Origin: Paludibacteraceae bacterium
GTDB lineage: Bacteria; Bacteroidota; Bacteroidia; Bacteroidales; Paludibacteraceae
DNA length: 64,000 bases
Reading direction: 5' to 3'
Assembly: GCA_017527495.1 (NCBI GenBank)
Contig: JAFXPY010000025.1
Coordinates: forward strand, 35,983 to 99,982
Of this stretch, positions 57,025 through 64,000 are shown in pieces. A program made the position numbers and the translations under genes. The stretch's first letter is position 1; each line of letters begins with the position of its first letter. The notes below the pieces were generated by a model. That model saw nothing but the letters and a program-made list of their open reading frames with translations. It did not search any database and was not told where the DNA came from.

Positions 57025-57025
57025 T

Positions 57026-57109
57026 ACACTTTTATCAAGATAAAATAGCACTCAAACTACACTTTTATCAAGATAAAAATGCGATAAAACAACACTTTTA
57101 TCAAGATAA
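57026..57109 (+). repeat. Three 33-bp-spaced palindromes (operator-like)
   Basis: ACACTTTTATCAAGATAAAA occurs at 57026, 57059 and 57092, exactly 33 bases apart (third copy loses the last A's). Each contains the inverted repeat TTTTATC-AA-GATAAAA. The third copy touches the -33 box of the next promoter. The longest frame across it (HFYQDK repeats) is a by-product of the 33-base period. Confidence 0.8.
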
Positions 57110-57110
57110 T

Positions 57111-57141
57111 TTTGTTTTTTCTAAAAAAAATATTAATTTTG
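57111..57141 (+). promoter_or_regulatory. Promoter for AAA ATPase gene
   Basis: TTTG at 57111-57114, 19 bases, TAATTTTG at 57134-57141, next to the last palindrome copy. Confidence 0.75.
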
Positions 57142-57164
57142 CAGGCACAAAGAAAAGCAACGCT

Positions 57165-58475
57165 ATGAAAAGAACAGTATTAGAAGAACTTTACAAATGG
57201 AAAGAACAAAAGCAGCATAAGCCTCTAATTATAAGAGGGGCTCGCCAAACCGGCAAGACCTGGCTGATGAGAGAATTCGGCAAACAAAAATTTGCCGAGA
57301 CAGTTTATATCAATTTTGAAAACGAGCCCGGACTAAAATATCTATTCAAACAAGACTACAATACCACACGCATAATAACAACAATAGAGCTTTACAATGG
57401 GAAAAAAATTGATCCTGCAAACACTCTGCTCATATTCGATGAGATTCAATCGGCAGAAGGAGGTATAACATCTCTGAAATATTTTTGTGAAGATGCCCCA
57501 CAATATTATATAATTGCAGCAGGTTCGCTTTTGGGTATTACGCTCCACCAACACACCTCATTTCCTGTCGGCAAAGTTACTTTTTTGGACCTCCAGCCTT
57601 TAACATTCAGTGAATTTCTTATTGCCAACGGCAAAGAGTTGCTGCTTGAGGCTATGCAGGAACAAAAATGGGAGACAATAAGCACTTTTCACTTAGAACT
57701 AATCAACTTGCTGAAAACATATTTTTTTGTGGGAGGAATGCCCGAAGTTGTACAAAAATGGATAGACACAAACGACTTTTTTGAAGTCAGGAACACACAG
57801 TACGATATTCTTCGCTCATACCAAGCCGATTTTTCCAAACATGCACCCAAAGAACAGATACCAAGATTAAATATTATGGTATGGGATAGTTTGCCGGCAC
57901 AATTGAGCAAAGAAAACAAAAAATTTATATATGGGATAATACGAGAAGGAGCAAGAGCCAAAGACTTTGAATTGGCAATAATGTGGCTTATTAATTGCGG
58001 TTTGGTTTCAAAATCAAATAGAATAAGCACACCGCACTTGCCTCTAAAAGCGTACCAAGATATGCAGGTGTTCAAACTCTATATGGTTGATGTCGGGCTA
58101 TTGGGAGCTTTATCCGGTTTAGACACAAAAACAATTATCGACAATCAGTCTATTTTCACTGAATTCAAAGGAGCAATGACAGAACAATTCATTATGCAAG
58201 AACTTTTACCGCTCAAAAACGAATACATCGGATACTGGACAAACGAAAGAAGTACTGCAGAAGTAGATTTTGTTATACAAAAAAAAGGAAATATTATACC
58301 GATTGAGGTAAAAGCAGGAGAAAACTTAAAATCAAAGAGTTTCACACTTTTTTGCAACAAATATCAACCTTCAATAGCCATTAAGACATCACTTTTACCA
58401 TACAACTCATCAGACAATACAATCAAAAACATTCCTCTTTACGGACTCTCTTGCTTCATCAACAATTACGAATAA
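57165..58475 (+). CDS. AAA_14 ATPase with DUF4143 domain
   Basis: 436 residues. Walker A GARQTGKT at 25-32, Walker B LLIFDEIQ with Asp92 and Glu93, and sensor region IIAAGSLLGI. The C-terminal DUF4143 part has AEVDFVI (Glu366, Asp368) and IPIEVKAG (Glu381, Lys383), the arrangement of a PD-(D/E)XK nuclease core. This family is common in bacteria as stand-alone ATPases of unknown function, often near mobile DNA. I start at the ATG after the promoter, not at the longer frame that runs through the palindromes. queA follows 31 bases later. Confidence 0.88.
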   Translation: MKRTVLEELYKWKEQKQHKPLIIRGARQTGKTWLMREFGKQKFAETVYINFENEPGLKYLFKQDYNTTRIITTIELYNGKKIDPANTLLIFDEIQSAEGGITSLKYFCEDAPQYYIIAAGSLLGITLHQHTSFPVGKVTFLDLQPLTFSEFLIANGKELLLEAMQEQKWETISTFHLELINLLKTYFFVGGMPEVVQKWIDTNDFFEVRNTQYDILRSYQADFSKHAPKEQIPRLNIMVWDSLPAQLSKENKKFIYGIIREGARAKDFELAIMWLINCGLVSKSNRISTPHLPLKAYQDMQVFKLYMVDVGLLGALSGLDTKTIIDNQSIFTEFKGAMTEQFIMQELLPLKNEYIGYWTNERSTAEVDFVIQKKGNIIPIEVKAGENLKSKSFTLFCNKYQPSIAIKTSLLPYNSSDNTIKNIPLYGLSCFINNYE

Positions 58476-58506
58476 TTTGTCAATAAAAATTCAACCAACA
58501 AAAAAA

Positions 58507-59739
58507 ATGGAACCGACTTCACCACTTTTAATCAACGACTACGATTACGCTCTGACAGACGAGCGCATTGCTAAGTACCCACTTCCTCAGCGCGACCACA
58601 GCAAACTATTACTATATGCCGATGGTCAGATACATGAAGACATATTCTACAATATCGGCAATCACCTACCACAAAACTCACTCCTTATCTACAATAACAC
58701 GCGAGTGATTCAAGCACGCCTTGTTTTCCACAAAGACTCAGGAGCAAGAATAGAAGTGTTCTGTTTAGAGCCTCTCTCTCCACGCGATTACGCACTAAGT
58801 CTTGGCAGCACAAATGGTTGCACATGGAAATGTATGATAGGTAATTCAAAGAAATGGAAAGAAGGACAGCTCACAATAACAATCAATAATGACAAGCTGC
58901 ACAACCTGCAACTTCACGCCGAACGCCTCAGCACAACAGGCAACACAAGCGAGATACAATTCTCATGGACAACGCCGGAACAAATATCTTTTGCCGAAAT
59001 ACTTGATGCCCTCGGCGAACTGCCTATTCCACCCTACCTAAACCGCCCGACAGAAGAAAGCGACAAAACGACATATCAAACGGTCTATTCACGAATAAAA
59101 GGCTCTGTTGCAGCACCGACGGCAGGACTGCATTTCACGCAAGCTGTGCTTGACGACCTCAAACAGCGAGGCATACAAACCGACGAGATAACACTACATG
59201 TTGGAGCCGGAACATTTCAACCCGTAAAAACAGCAGATGCCAACCAACACACAATGCACACAGAAATAATCGCAGTACCACGCAAAGCAATATGCAATAT
59301 CATCAACAACTTAGGCAATATAGTGGCAGTGGGAACGACATCGGTACGCACACTTGAAAGTTTGTACTACATAGGGTTGCATGTTGCAAAATCAAGAGAC
59401 AACGAAATAAATTTACATGTTGACCAGTTCGAGCCATACCAACAACACACACATGTCGGTACAAAAGAAGCACTACAAAACATAATAGACTATCTCGACC
59501 GCACAAATCAAGACACACTACATGCCGAAACGCAAATCATGATAAAACCGAGCTACACATTTCATATCATCGACTACATGATAACCAATTTTCACCAACC
59601 CAAAAGCACACTACTTCTGCTCGTAAGTGCATTTATAGGCGACGATTGGCATGCAGTGTATGACTATGCTCTAACACATGATTTTCGCTTTTTATCATAC
59701 GGCGATAGCAGTTTGTTAAAAAAAAATCAAAAAAAATAA
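58507..59739 (+). CDS. queA: S-adenosylmethionine:tRNA ribosyltransferase-isomerase
   Basis: Adds the epoxycyclopentane precursor to preQ1 in tRNA (queuosine synthesis). RLVFHKDSGARIEVFCLEPL, GELPIPPYLNRP, SVAAPTAGLHFTQ and TTSVRTLES are family hallmarks, and the C-terminal ITNFHQPKSTLLLLVSAF is typical. Start chosen at ATG 58507 (410 residues); an upstream TTG would add ten poorly conserved residues. It may be transcribed from the ATPase promoter. Confidence 0.94.
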   Translation: MEPTSPLLINDYDYALTDERIAKYPLPQRDHSKLLLYADGQIHEDIFYNIGNHLPQNSLLIYNNTRVIQARLVFHKDSGARIEVFCLEPLSPRDYALSLGSTNGCTWKCMIGNSKKWKEGQLTITINNDKLHNLQLHAERLSTTGNTSEIQFSWTTPEQISFAEILDALGELPIPPYLNRPTEESDKTTYQTVYSRIKGSVAAPTAGLHFTQAVLDDLKQRGIQTDEITLHVGAGTFQPVKTADANQHTMHTEIIAVPRKAICNIINNLGNIVAVGTTSVRTLESLYYIGLHVAKSRDNEINLHVDQFEPYQQHTHVGTKEALQNIIDYLDRTNQDTLHAETQIMIKPSYTFHIIDYMITNFHQPKSTLLLLVSAFIGDDWHAVYDYALTHDFRFLSYGDSSLLKKNQKK

Positions 59740-59761
59740 TTATTTTTTAAATAATTTTTTG

Positions 59762-59769
59762 TAACTTTG
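59762..59769 (+). promoter_or_regulatory. -7 element for tatD
   Basis: TAACTTTG 35 bases before the start codon; the -33 element is not clear in the A/T-rich spacer. Confidence 0.5.
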
Positions 59770-59803
59770 CAAGCGGAGTATATTATTTTTGCTATAAGGG
59801 AGT

Positions 59804-60574
59804 ATGATAGACACGCATTGTCACCTCGATGATGAGGCTTACAAAGATGATTTAGACGCAGTTATTGAACGCGCTAAAAGTGTGAATATCAGAAAAATAC
59901 TCATACCCGGAATAGACACGACAAATGTGGGAAGCATAAGGCAAGTGTGCCAAAAGTATCCCAATTATGCTCTACCGGCGATAGGGTTGCATCCGGAGAA
60001 TATTGCAGAGAACTACAGAGAGCAATTAACAAATTTATACAAATCGCTGTGTGAGCATGATGATTGGGTTGCGATTGGTGAGATAGGTCTTGACTATCAT
60101 TTTGACAAGACATTTGTTCGTGAGCAACGAGATGCATTGGAAGAACAATTGCAGTGGGCGAGGGAAAAGGATTTGCCCGTGATGATTCACTCACGCGATG
60201 CCACTCAGGACATGGAGGCGATGCTCACCGAGGCTGCCAAATTAGGGAATAGAGGAGTGTTGCATTGTTTTACGGGGAGTTATGAGACAGCAAAAAAATA
60301 TCTTGACTATGGTTGGAAATTAGGTATAGGAGGTGTCCTAACCTTCAAGAATAGCAAGTTGCACGAAGTATTAGTTCGGTTGCCGCTCAGTAGCCTTGTA
60401 TTAGAGACCGACGGACCTTATCTGGCACCGACGCCGCACAGAGGCACACGCAACGAGAGTGCCTACATACCACTTGTAGCAGAGCGATTAGCACAGATTT
60501 ACAACACGACGGTAGAACAAATTGACTATCAGACCGACCAAACAGCGCAAGAACTATTCCGAATAGAAATATAG
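59804..60574 (+). CDS. TatD-family DNase
   Basis: Metal-dependent 3'-5' nuclease (256 residues). MIDTHCHLDDEAY holds the HxH metal site (His5, His7), GEIGLDYHFD, PVMIHSRDA, HCFTGSYE and ETDGPYLAPTPHRG complete the set. Twelve bases separate its stop from tRNA-Ser, and the two may be co-transcribed. Confidence 0.92.
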   Translation: MIDTHCHLDDEAYKDDLDAVIERAKSVNIRKILIPGIDTTNVGSIRQVCQKYPNYALPAIGLHPENIAENYREQLTNLYKSLCEHDDWVAIGEIGLDYHFDKTFVREQRDALEEQLQWAREKDLPVMIHSRDATQDMEAMLTEAAKLGNRGVLHCFTGSYETAKKYLDYGWKLGIGGVLTFKNSKLHEVLVRLPLSSLVLETDGPYLAPTPHRGTRNESAYIPLVAERLAQIYNTTVEQIDYQTDQTAQELFRIEI

Positions 60575-60586
60575 AACCGAACAATT

Positions 60587-60674
60587 GGAGAGATGCTCGA
60601 GTGGCTGAAGAGGCACGCCTGGAAAGCGTGTATACGTCAAAAGCGTATCCGGGGTTCGAATCCCCGTCTCTCCG
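60587..60674 (+). tRNA. tRNA-Ser(GGA)
   Basis: Acceptor GGAGAGA with TCTCTCC (60667-60673) and G discriminator. Anticodon stem CACGC/GCGTG holds the loop CTGGAAA, anticodon GGA. The long variable arm is present. CCA is not encoded. Its 3' half is duplicated 113 bp downstream. Confidence 0.95.
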
Positions 60675-60850
60675 CAAAAGCACGAAGGACGAAAAACCAA
60701 ACTTGTTTGGTTTTTGAGAACTGAGTGATTTTGCACAGGATGCCAGCGGCAGCATGTGGGGAATATGAAATAATCCCCGTCTCTCCGCAAAAGCACGAAG
60801 GACGAAAAAACAAACTTGTTTGAGTTTTGAGAACTGAGTGATTTTGCACA
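60659..60850 (+). repeat. Direct repeat of tRNA-Ser 3' end (possible att site)
   Basis: About 79 bases starting AATCCCCGTCTCTCCGC (60659-60736) recur at 60772-60850, with the 35-base segment between them. The copies share the T-loop end of the tRNA and a downstream hairpin region. This is the layout left by an element that integrates into a tRNA 3' end, or by a tandem duplication. Confidence 0.65.
60692..60715 (+). terminator. Terminator of tRNA-Ser
   Basis: AAAAACCAAAC-tt-GTTTGGTTTTT, an 11-bp stem. A degenerate second copy lies in the downstream repeat. Confidence 0.85.
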
Positions 60851-60909
60851 ACACAAGAAAAGACACAATGAAAATTTTAAAATAACATAAACAAAAACAC
60901 AAAAAAAAC

Positions 60910-61740
60910 ATGAAAAAAGTATTTGCAACCTTAACGGTTATAGCAATGCTCAACTTTGGTAGCGTTGCTTTGGTAAATGCTCAGGACGCACCTGAAGCAA
61001 CAGAAGCTCAAACAGAGCAAGTTGTTGAGAACGAAGCAGCCCAAGAAGAACCAGCTGCTGAAGTTGTAGAAGCAGAACAACCTGCAGAAGAAGTTGGTAT
61101 TCACCAAACTTTGAAACAAAAATTCATTGAAGGTGGTGCAGGCTTTATGGGTCTTACACTTCTGACACTTATCTTCGGTCTTGCACTTTGCATTGAGCGT
61201 ATAATCTATTTGAGTCTTTCAAAGACAAACACAAAGAAACTTCTTGCTGATGTAGAAGCAGCACTTGACAAAGGCGGTATTGAAGCAGCAAAAGACGTAT
61301 GCCGCAACACACGTGGTCCTGTAGCTTCAATATTCTATCAGGGTCTTCTCCACTATGATGAAGGCATTGATGTTGTTGAGCGCACAGTATCAAGCTATGG
61401 TGGCGTACAACTTGGTTTGCTTGAGAAAAATCTCTCATGGATTACATTGTTCATTGCAATCGCTCCATCATTAGGATTCTTGGGAACAATCATTGGTATG
61501 ATTGAGGCATTCGACAAGATTCAACAAGTAGGTGACATCAGCGCAACAGTCGTTGCAGGTGGTATTAAAGTTGCTCTTTTGACCACATTGCTCGGTTTGG
61601 TTATCGCCGTTGTTCTTCAATTATTCTACAACTACATCCTCTCATTGGTTGAAGGATTAGTAAACGAAATGGAAGACAGCTCAATCAGTCTTCTTGACCT
61701 CGTAATTAAATACGACGCAAAACAAAAAGCTGCTGCCTAA
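60910..61740 (+). CDS. exbB: ExbB/TolQ/MotA-type proton channel
   Basis: 276 residues. Signal-like N-terminal segment and an Ala/Glu-rich linker (about 25-65), then membrane segments and the family signature IAPSLGFLGTIIGMIEAFDKI near 177-197 (short form GFLGTIIGM) and GIKVALLTTLLGLVIAV. Works with ExbD to energise TonB-dependent transport such as the two receptor-like barrels at 20-25 kb. No promoter recognised immediately upstream. Confidence 0.9.
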   Translation: MKKVFATLTVIAMLNFGSVALVNAQDAPEATEAQTEQVVENEAAQEEPAAEVVEAEQPAEEVGIHQTLKQKFIEGGAGFMGLTLLTLIFGLALCIERIIYLSLSKTNTKKLLADVEAALDKGGIEAAKDVCRNTRGPVASIFYQGLLHYDEGIDVVERTVSSYGGVQLGLLEKNLSWITLFIAIAPSLGFLGTIIGMIEAFDKIQQVGDISATVVAGGIKVALLTTLLGLVIAVVLQLFYNYILSLVEGLVNEMEDSSISLLDLVIKYDAKQKAAA

Positions 61741-61818
61741 TCAGCGTGCTTGAGTAACTCATGAAGTTACGAAAAAAAAGAATAATATTTGTAAGAACAA
61801 TTAAACGATAATAATAAG

Positions 61819-62304
61819 ATGAACGATAAATTAGTAACCCTATTACCAAAAGTAACGCTCATAGTACTTTTAGTATTGTGCGTTATAGTTGGAGCAATGT
61901 TCTACTTGGTTGGTTTTGATGCCAATTCAGTAGAGGTTGCAGGCGACTATTTGTCAGATCCTCAATACACCAATTTATTTATGGGATTTACCTATGTATT
62001 GTTAGGTTTGGCAGTGCTCGCCACACTATGCTCGGTGGTGATTAATTTCGCCAACAAATGGGCAACAGACAAAGCCGGAGCTTTGAAGTCGCTGATTGTT
62101 GTTGCATTGTTTGCACTTCTTTTGGTTGTATGCTGGTTCCTTGGCAGTCCTGAGGAAGTACGTATATTAGGCTATGAGGGTCATGACAACGTAGGTTTCT
62201 GGGCTCAATTTGCAGATGCAACAATGTTTGCAACATACGCTTTGCTTGCACTCACAGTGCTTGCAATAATATGTGGCTTCGTTTACAACAAGATTAAAGA
62301 TTAA
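61819..62304 (+). CDS. Small membrane protein of the Exb cluster
   Basis: 161 residues with four hydrophobic segments (near 10-30, 50-72, 88-106, 130-152). No family motif recognised. It sits between ExbB and the ExbD pair, an order I recognise in Bacteroidales, so it probably belongs to the complex. Confidence 0.7.
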   Translation: MNDKLVTLLPKVTLIVLLVLCVIVGAMFYLVGFDANSVEVAGDYLSDPQYTNLFMGFTYVLLGLAVLATLCSVVINFANKWATDKAGALKSLIVVALFALLLVVCWFLGSPEEVRILGYEGHDNVGFWAQFADATMFATYALLALTVLAIICGFVYNKIKD

Positions 62305-62332
62305 TTAGTTTAACTCACAAAAGCGCAAGATT

Positions 62333-62920
62333 ATGGCAAAAGGAAAGAAAAAAGTACCGGCACTGAACGCGAGTTCGATGGCTGACATATCATTCTTGCT
62401 GCTTATATTCTTCCTCGTTACCACGAGTATGGACGTCAATCAGGGTTTGGCGCGCCGCCTTCCTGCACTGAGCGACCAGCAAGTGGAGAAGCCAAAAGAC
62501 ATCAACAAGCGTAATTTCTTCTATGTGAAGATAAACAGCGCGAACCAGCTCTTGGTGCAAGGCGAAGAGATTGATATTAAGCAACTGCGTGAGAAAGCAA
62601 AAGAGTTCATTGAGAACCCCAACAACGCATCTCATTTGCCGGTTAAAACCGAAGAAGAGATACCGGGTCTTGGCATGGTGTCATACACCAAAGACCACAT
62701 TATCTCAGTGCAAAACGACGTGGACACACAATACCAGATGTACCTCAACGTACAGAATGAGCTTGTGGCAGCCTACAATGAGTTGCGCGACGACTTTGCA
62801 AAACAGCGTTGGGGAAAGGTTTATAATGAACTTGACGAAGACCAACAGAAGTTAGTTCAAAAGGTTTATCCACAGAGAATATCTGAGGCAGAGCCTAAAA
62901 ATTATGGAGGGAACAAATAA
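62333..62920 (+). CDS. exbD: ExbD/TolR family protein 1
   Basis: 195 residues. One N-terminal helix with the proton-relay Asp in SSMADISFLLLIFFLVTTSM and a periplasmic domain. The stop overlaps the next ExbD start by one base. Confidence 0.88.
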   Translation: MAKGKKKVPALNASSMADISFLLLIFFLVTTSMDVNQGLARRLPALSDQQVEKPKDINKRNFFYVKINSANQLLVQGEEIDIKQLREKAKEFIENPNNASHLPVKTEEEIPGLGMVSYTKDHIISVQNDVDTQYQMYLNVQNELVAAYNELRDDFAKQRWGKVYNELDEDQQKLVQKVYPQRISEAEPKNYGGNK

Positions 62921-63390
62921 TGGCAAAAATCAGAAGAGACGAGAAAAAAGAGATGCCGGCACTCAACACGAGTTCGCTGCCTGATATCATCTTTATGTTG
63001 CTGTTTTTCTTCATGACCGTTACCTCTATGAAAGAAGTAACCTACAAGGTTCGTATTCAGAATCCTGAGGCTACTGAGCTAACCAAATTGGAGAAAAAAT
63101 CGTTGGTAAAATATATCTACGTTGGAACACCGACAGACGAGTTCAAGAAAAAATACGGTTCAGAGACTCGTATTCAACTTGACGACCAGTTTGCCGATGT
63201 TAGTGAAGTAGAGAGTTATATCATCAACGAGCGTTCGTCGATGCCGGAGAGCGACCAAGGCTTTATGACAGTAAGTATCAAAGCCGACAAGGAGACTCGA
63301 ATGGGTATAATCACCGACATCAAGCAAGCACTCAGAAGGGCATCAGCACTGAAAGTAAGTTACTCTGCAGTGCAACGCACTTCGTACTAA
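62920..63390 (+). CDS. exbD: ExbD/TolR family protein 2
   Basis: 156 residues. SSLPDIIFMLLFFFMTVTSM with the membrane Asp, then a periplasmic domain. Second of two ExbD paralogues, as in other Bacteroidetes; it may form a heteromeric stator with copy 1. Followed by a terminator. Confidence 0.88.
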   Translation: MAKIRRDEKKEMPALNTSSLPDIIFMLLFFFMTVTSMKEVTYKVRIQNPEATELTKLEKKSLVKYIYVGTPTDEFKKKYGSETRIQLDDQFADVSEVESYIINERSSMPESDQGFMTVSIKADKETRMGIITDIKQALRRASALKVSYSAVQRTSY

Positions 63391-63402
63391 TAAAATAATT
63401 AC

Positions 63403-63441
63403 AAAAGAGAGTACTCATTAATTGAGTGCTCTTTTTTTTTG
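63403..63441 (+). terminator. Terminator of exb operon
   Basis: Imperfect stem AAAAGAG..TACTCA with TGAGTGCTCTTTT (loop about TTAAT) and a long T run after it. Confidence 0.75.
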
Positions 63442-63501
63442 TATGGGTACTAAAGTTTTCCACATTGTTCCGAGTAATAAATCTCAATCCTCCATCGTTC
63501 T

Positions 63502-63712
63502 TCAACCGCTTAGCGGTTACATATTAATAGAAAATGGTGTTATTATTAACCCTCTGCCTAACCGCGTTAGCGGTTACATATTAAAATGCAATTCAATAAA
63601 TTTGAATATTTGACTATGTGCAACCACTACGTGGTTGTTGAGTTTGTATATTTCTTGATTGTATCTATTAATATGCAACGGCTAACGCCGTTGTACGCCG
63701 AAATATTAAAAA
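63502..63712. repeat. Composite palindromic repeat, copy B
   Basis: Same order of blocks as copy A at 36.1 kb: AACCGC-tta-GCGGTT, AACCGC-gtta-GCGGTT, CAACCAC-tac-GTGGTTG and CAACGGC-taac-GCCGTTG, each with CATATTAA/AATATTAAAA text around it. Copy B has one perfect GCCGTTG arm where copy A has GCTGTTG. Small open frames across it are not coding. Confidence 0.8.
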
Positions 63713-63809
63713 TTATTGGTGTCCGGTTAAAATTTTTATTGTATCAGAATATTGTTGCCAATCAAGCCGATATAAATATTAATCTATGATAGGACTTATG
63801 TTTTCGATA

Positions 63810-63981
63810 TACTCCGTAGGAGTATTCTTTTAATAGAGAATAAAGATTTTAATTCGATATTTTTTCCGTAGGAAATTTCTTTTAATCAATATAAATCAAG
63901 AGTTTAAGAGAAATTCCCTAACGGGAAATCGCGATATGAAATTACGATATTATGCTATTAAAAGATATTCCCTAACGGGAA
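63810..63981. repeat. REP-like units at the right edge
   Basis: TACTCC-gta-GGAGTA followed by CTTTTAATAG; TTTCC-gta-GGAAA followed by CTTTTAAT; TTCCC-taac-GGGAA preceded by GTTTAAGAG; and TTCCC-taac-GGGAA preceded by GCTATTAAAAG (63954-63964). They extend toward the window end. Confidence 0.72.
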
Positions 63982-64000
63982 ATTCATTTTTATCGGACAA

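Noticed and set aside
57026..57109. CRISPR-like appearance of three equally spaced repeats
   Set aside because: Only three copies, spacers of 13-15 bases, no cas genes; palindromes next to a promoter fit operators better.
56991..57164. 58-residue extension of the ATPase gene with HFYQDK repeats
   Set aside because: It results from a 33-base repeat being a multiple of three and contains the promoter and terminator.
63422..63789. Two small open frames (63 and 67 residues)
   Set aside because: They lie wholly in palindromic repeat DNA with no start signals or conservation visible.

Overview
The window reads as a chromosomal segment of a Bacteroidota bacterium, most likely order Bacteroidales. 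The evidence is the Bacteroidetes-type promoter (TTG/TTTG, about 20 bases, then TAnnTTTG) seen upstream of at least nine genes, a type IX secretion C-terminal sorting domain on two secreted proteins, a hybrid two-component regulator with a sensor propeller and AraC output, a GldB-like lipoprotein, and the ExbB / membrane protein / ExbD / ExbD gene order. Base composition is moderate to low GC, with clearly AT-rich intergenic DNA. Genus cannot be fixed from the sequence alone.

Layout. 1-3.4 kb: the 3' part of an AddB-like Fe-S nuclease and an RluA-type pseudouridine synthase. 3.4-7.9 kb: an accessory island with an EcoRI-family adenine methylase, a REP-associated (HUH, Y1-type) transposase surrounded by its own hairpin-plus-tail repeats, and a DUF262-HNH nuclease. 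8.1-13.9 kb: MlaE/MlaF lipid transport, a secreted M6 protease preceded by a free-standing prodomain-like protein, exonuclease III, LptB and DUF4254. 13.9-20.5 kb: a glycan/LPS assembly cluster with a GT9 enzyme, a fused LPS kinase-GT2 protein, three further GT2 enzymes and an O-antigen ligase/polymerase. 20.5-25.4 kb: two tandem paralogous TonB-receptor-like outer-membrane barrels. 25.5-35.6 kb: mostly housekeeping genes (dapB, lepB, a WbqC-like gene, ilvE, a POT peptide transporter, rsmI, a HAD phosphatase, a polyprenyl synthase, gldB-like).

35.6-36.7 kb is a gene-poor stretch of REP-like hairpins around a 36-residue membrane ORF, ending in tRNA-Leu. 36.8-48.2 kb: an FKBP-like lipoprotein, a large hybrid two-component system, rfbA, a GH105 hydrolase, an LptF/G permease, tgt, panD, trxA and thiL. 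48.3-57.0 kb: a lipoprotein, a long structured leader containing a C10 tract, a 2283-residue T9SS cargo protein, and a small protein with a PLGD/TM/basic C-terminus. 57.0-60.7 kb: an AAA_14/DUF4143 ATPase behind three 33-bp-spaced palindromes, queA, tatD and tRNA-Ser with a duplicated 3' end. 60.9-63.4 kb: the ExbB/ExbD energising complex. 63.5-64 kb: a second REP-like repeat island that partly duplicates the one at 36 kb.

Much of the content concerns the cell envelope: LPS export (LptB, LptF/G), glycan assembly (rfbA, GTs, O-antigen ligase), phospholipid traffic (MlaEF), TonB energy (ExbBD) feeding TonB-type barrels, and T9SS-exported surface proteins. The most unusual material is (i) the methylase / RAYT / DUF262-HNH island, including a G8 tract placed where slippage would remove a duplicated C-terminal module, (ii) two or more families of REP-like elements in which the hairpin stem varies while the loop and flank stay constant, and (iii) the periodic palindromes and the structured leader upstream of the ATPase and giant-protein genes.
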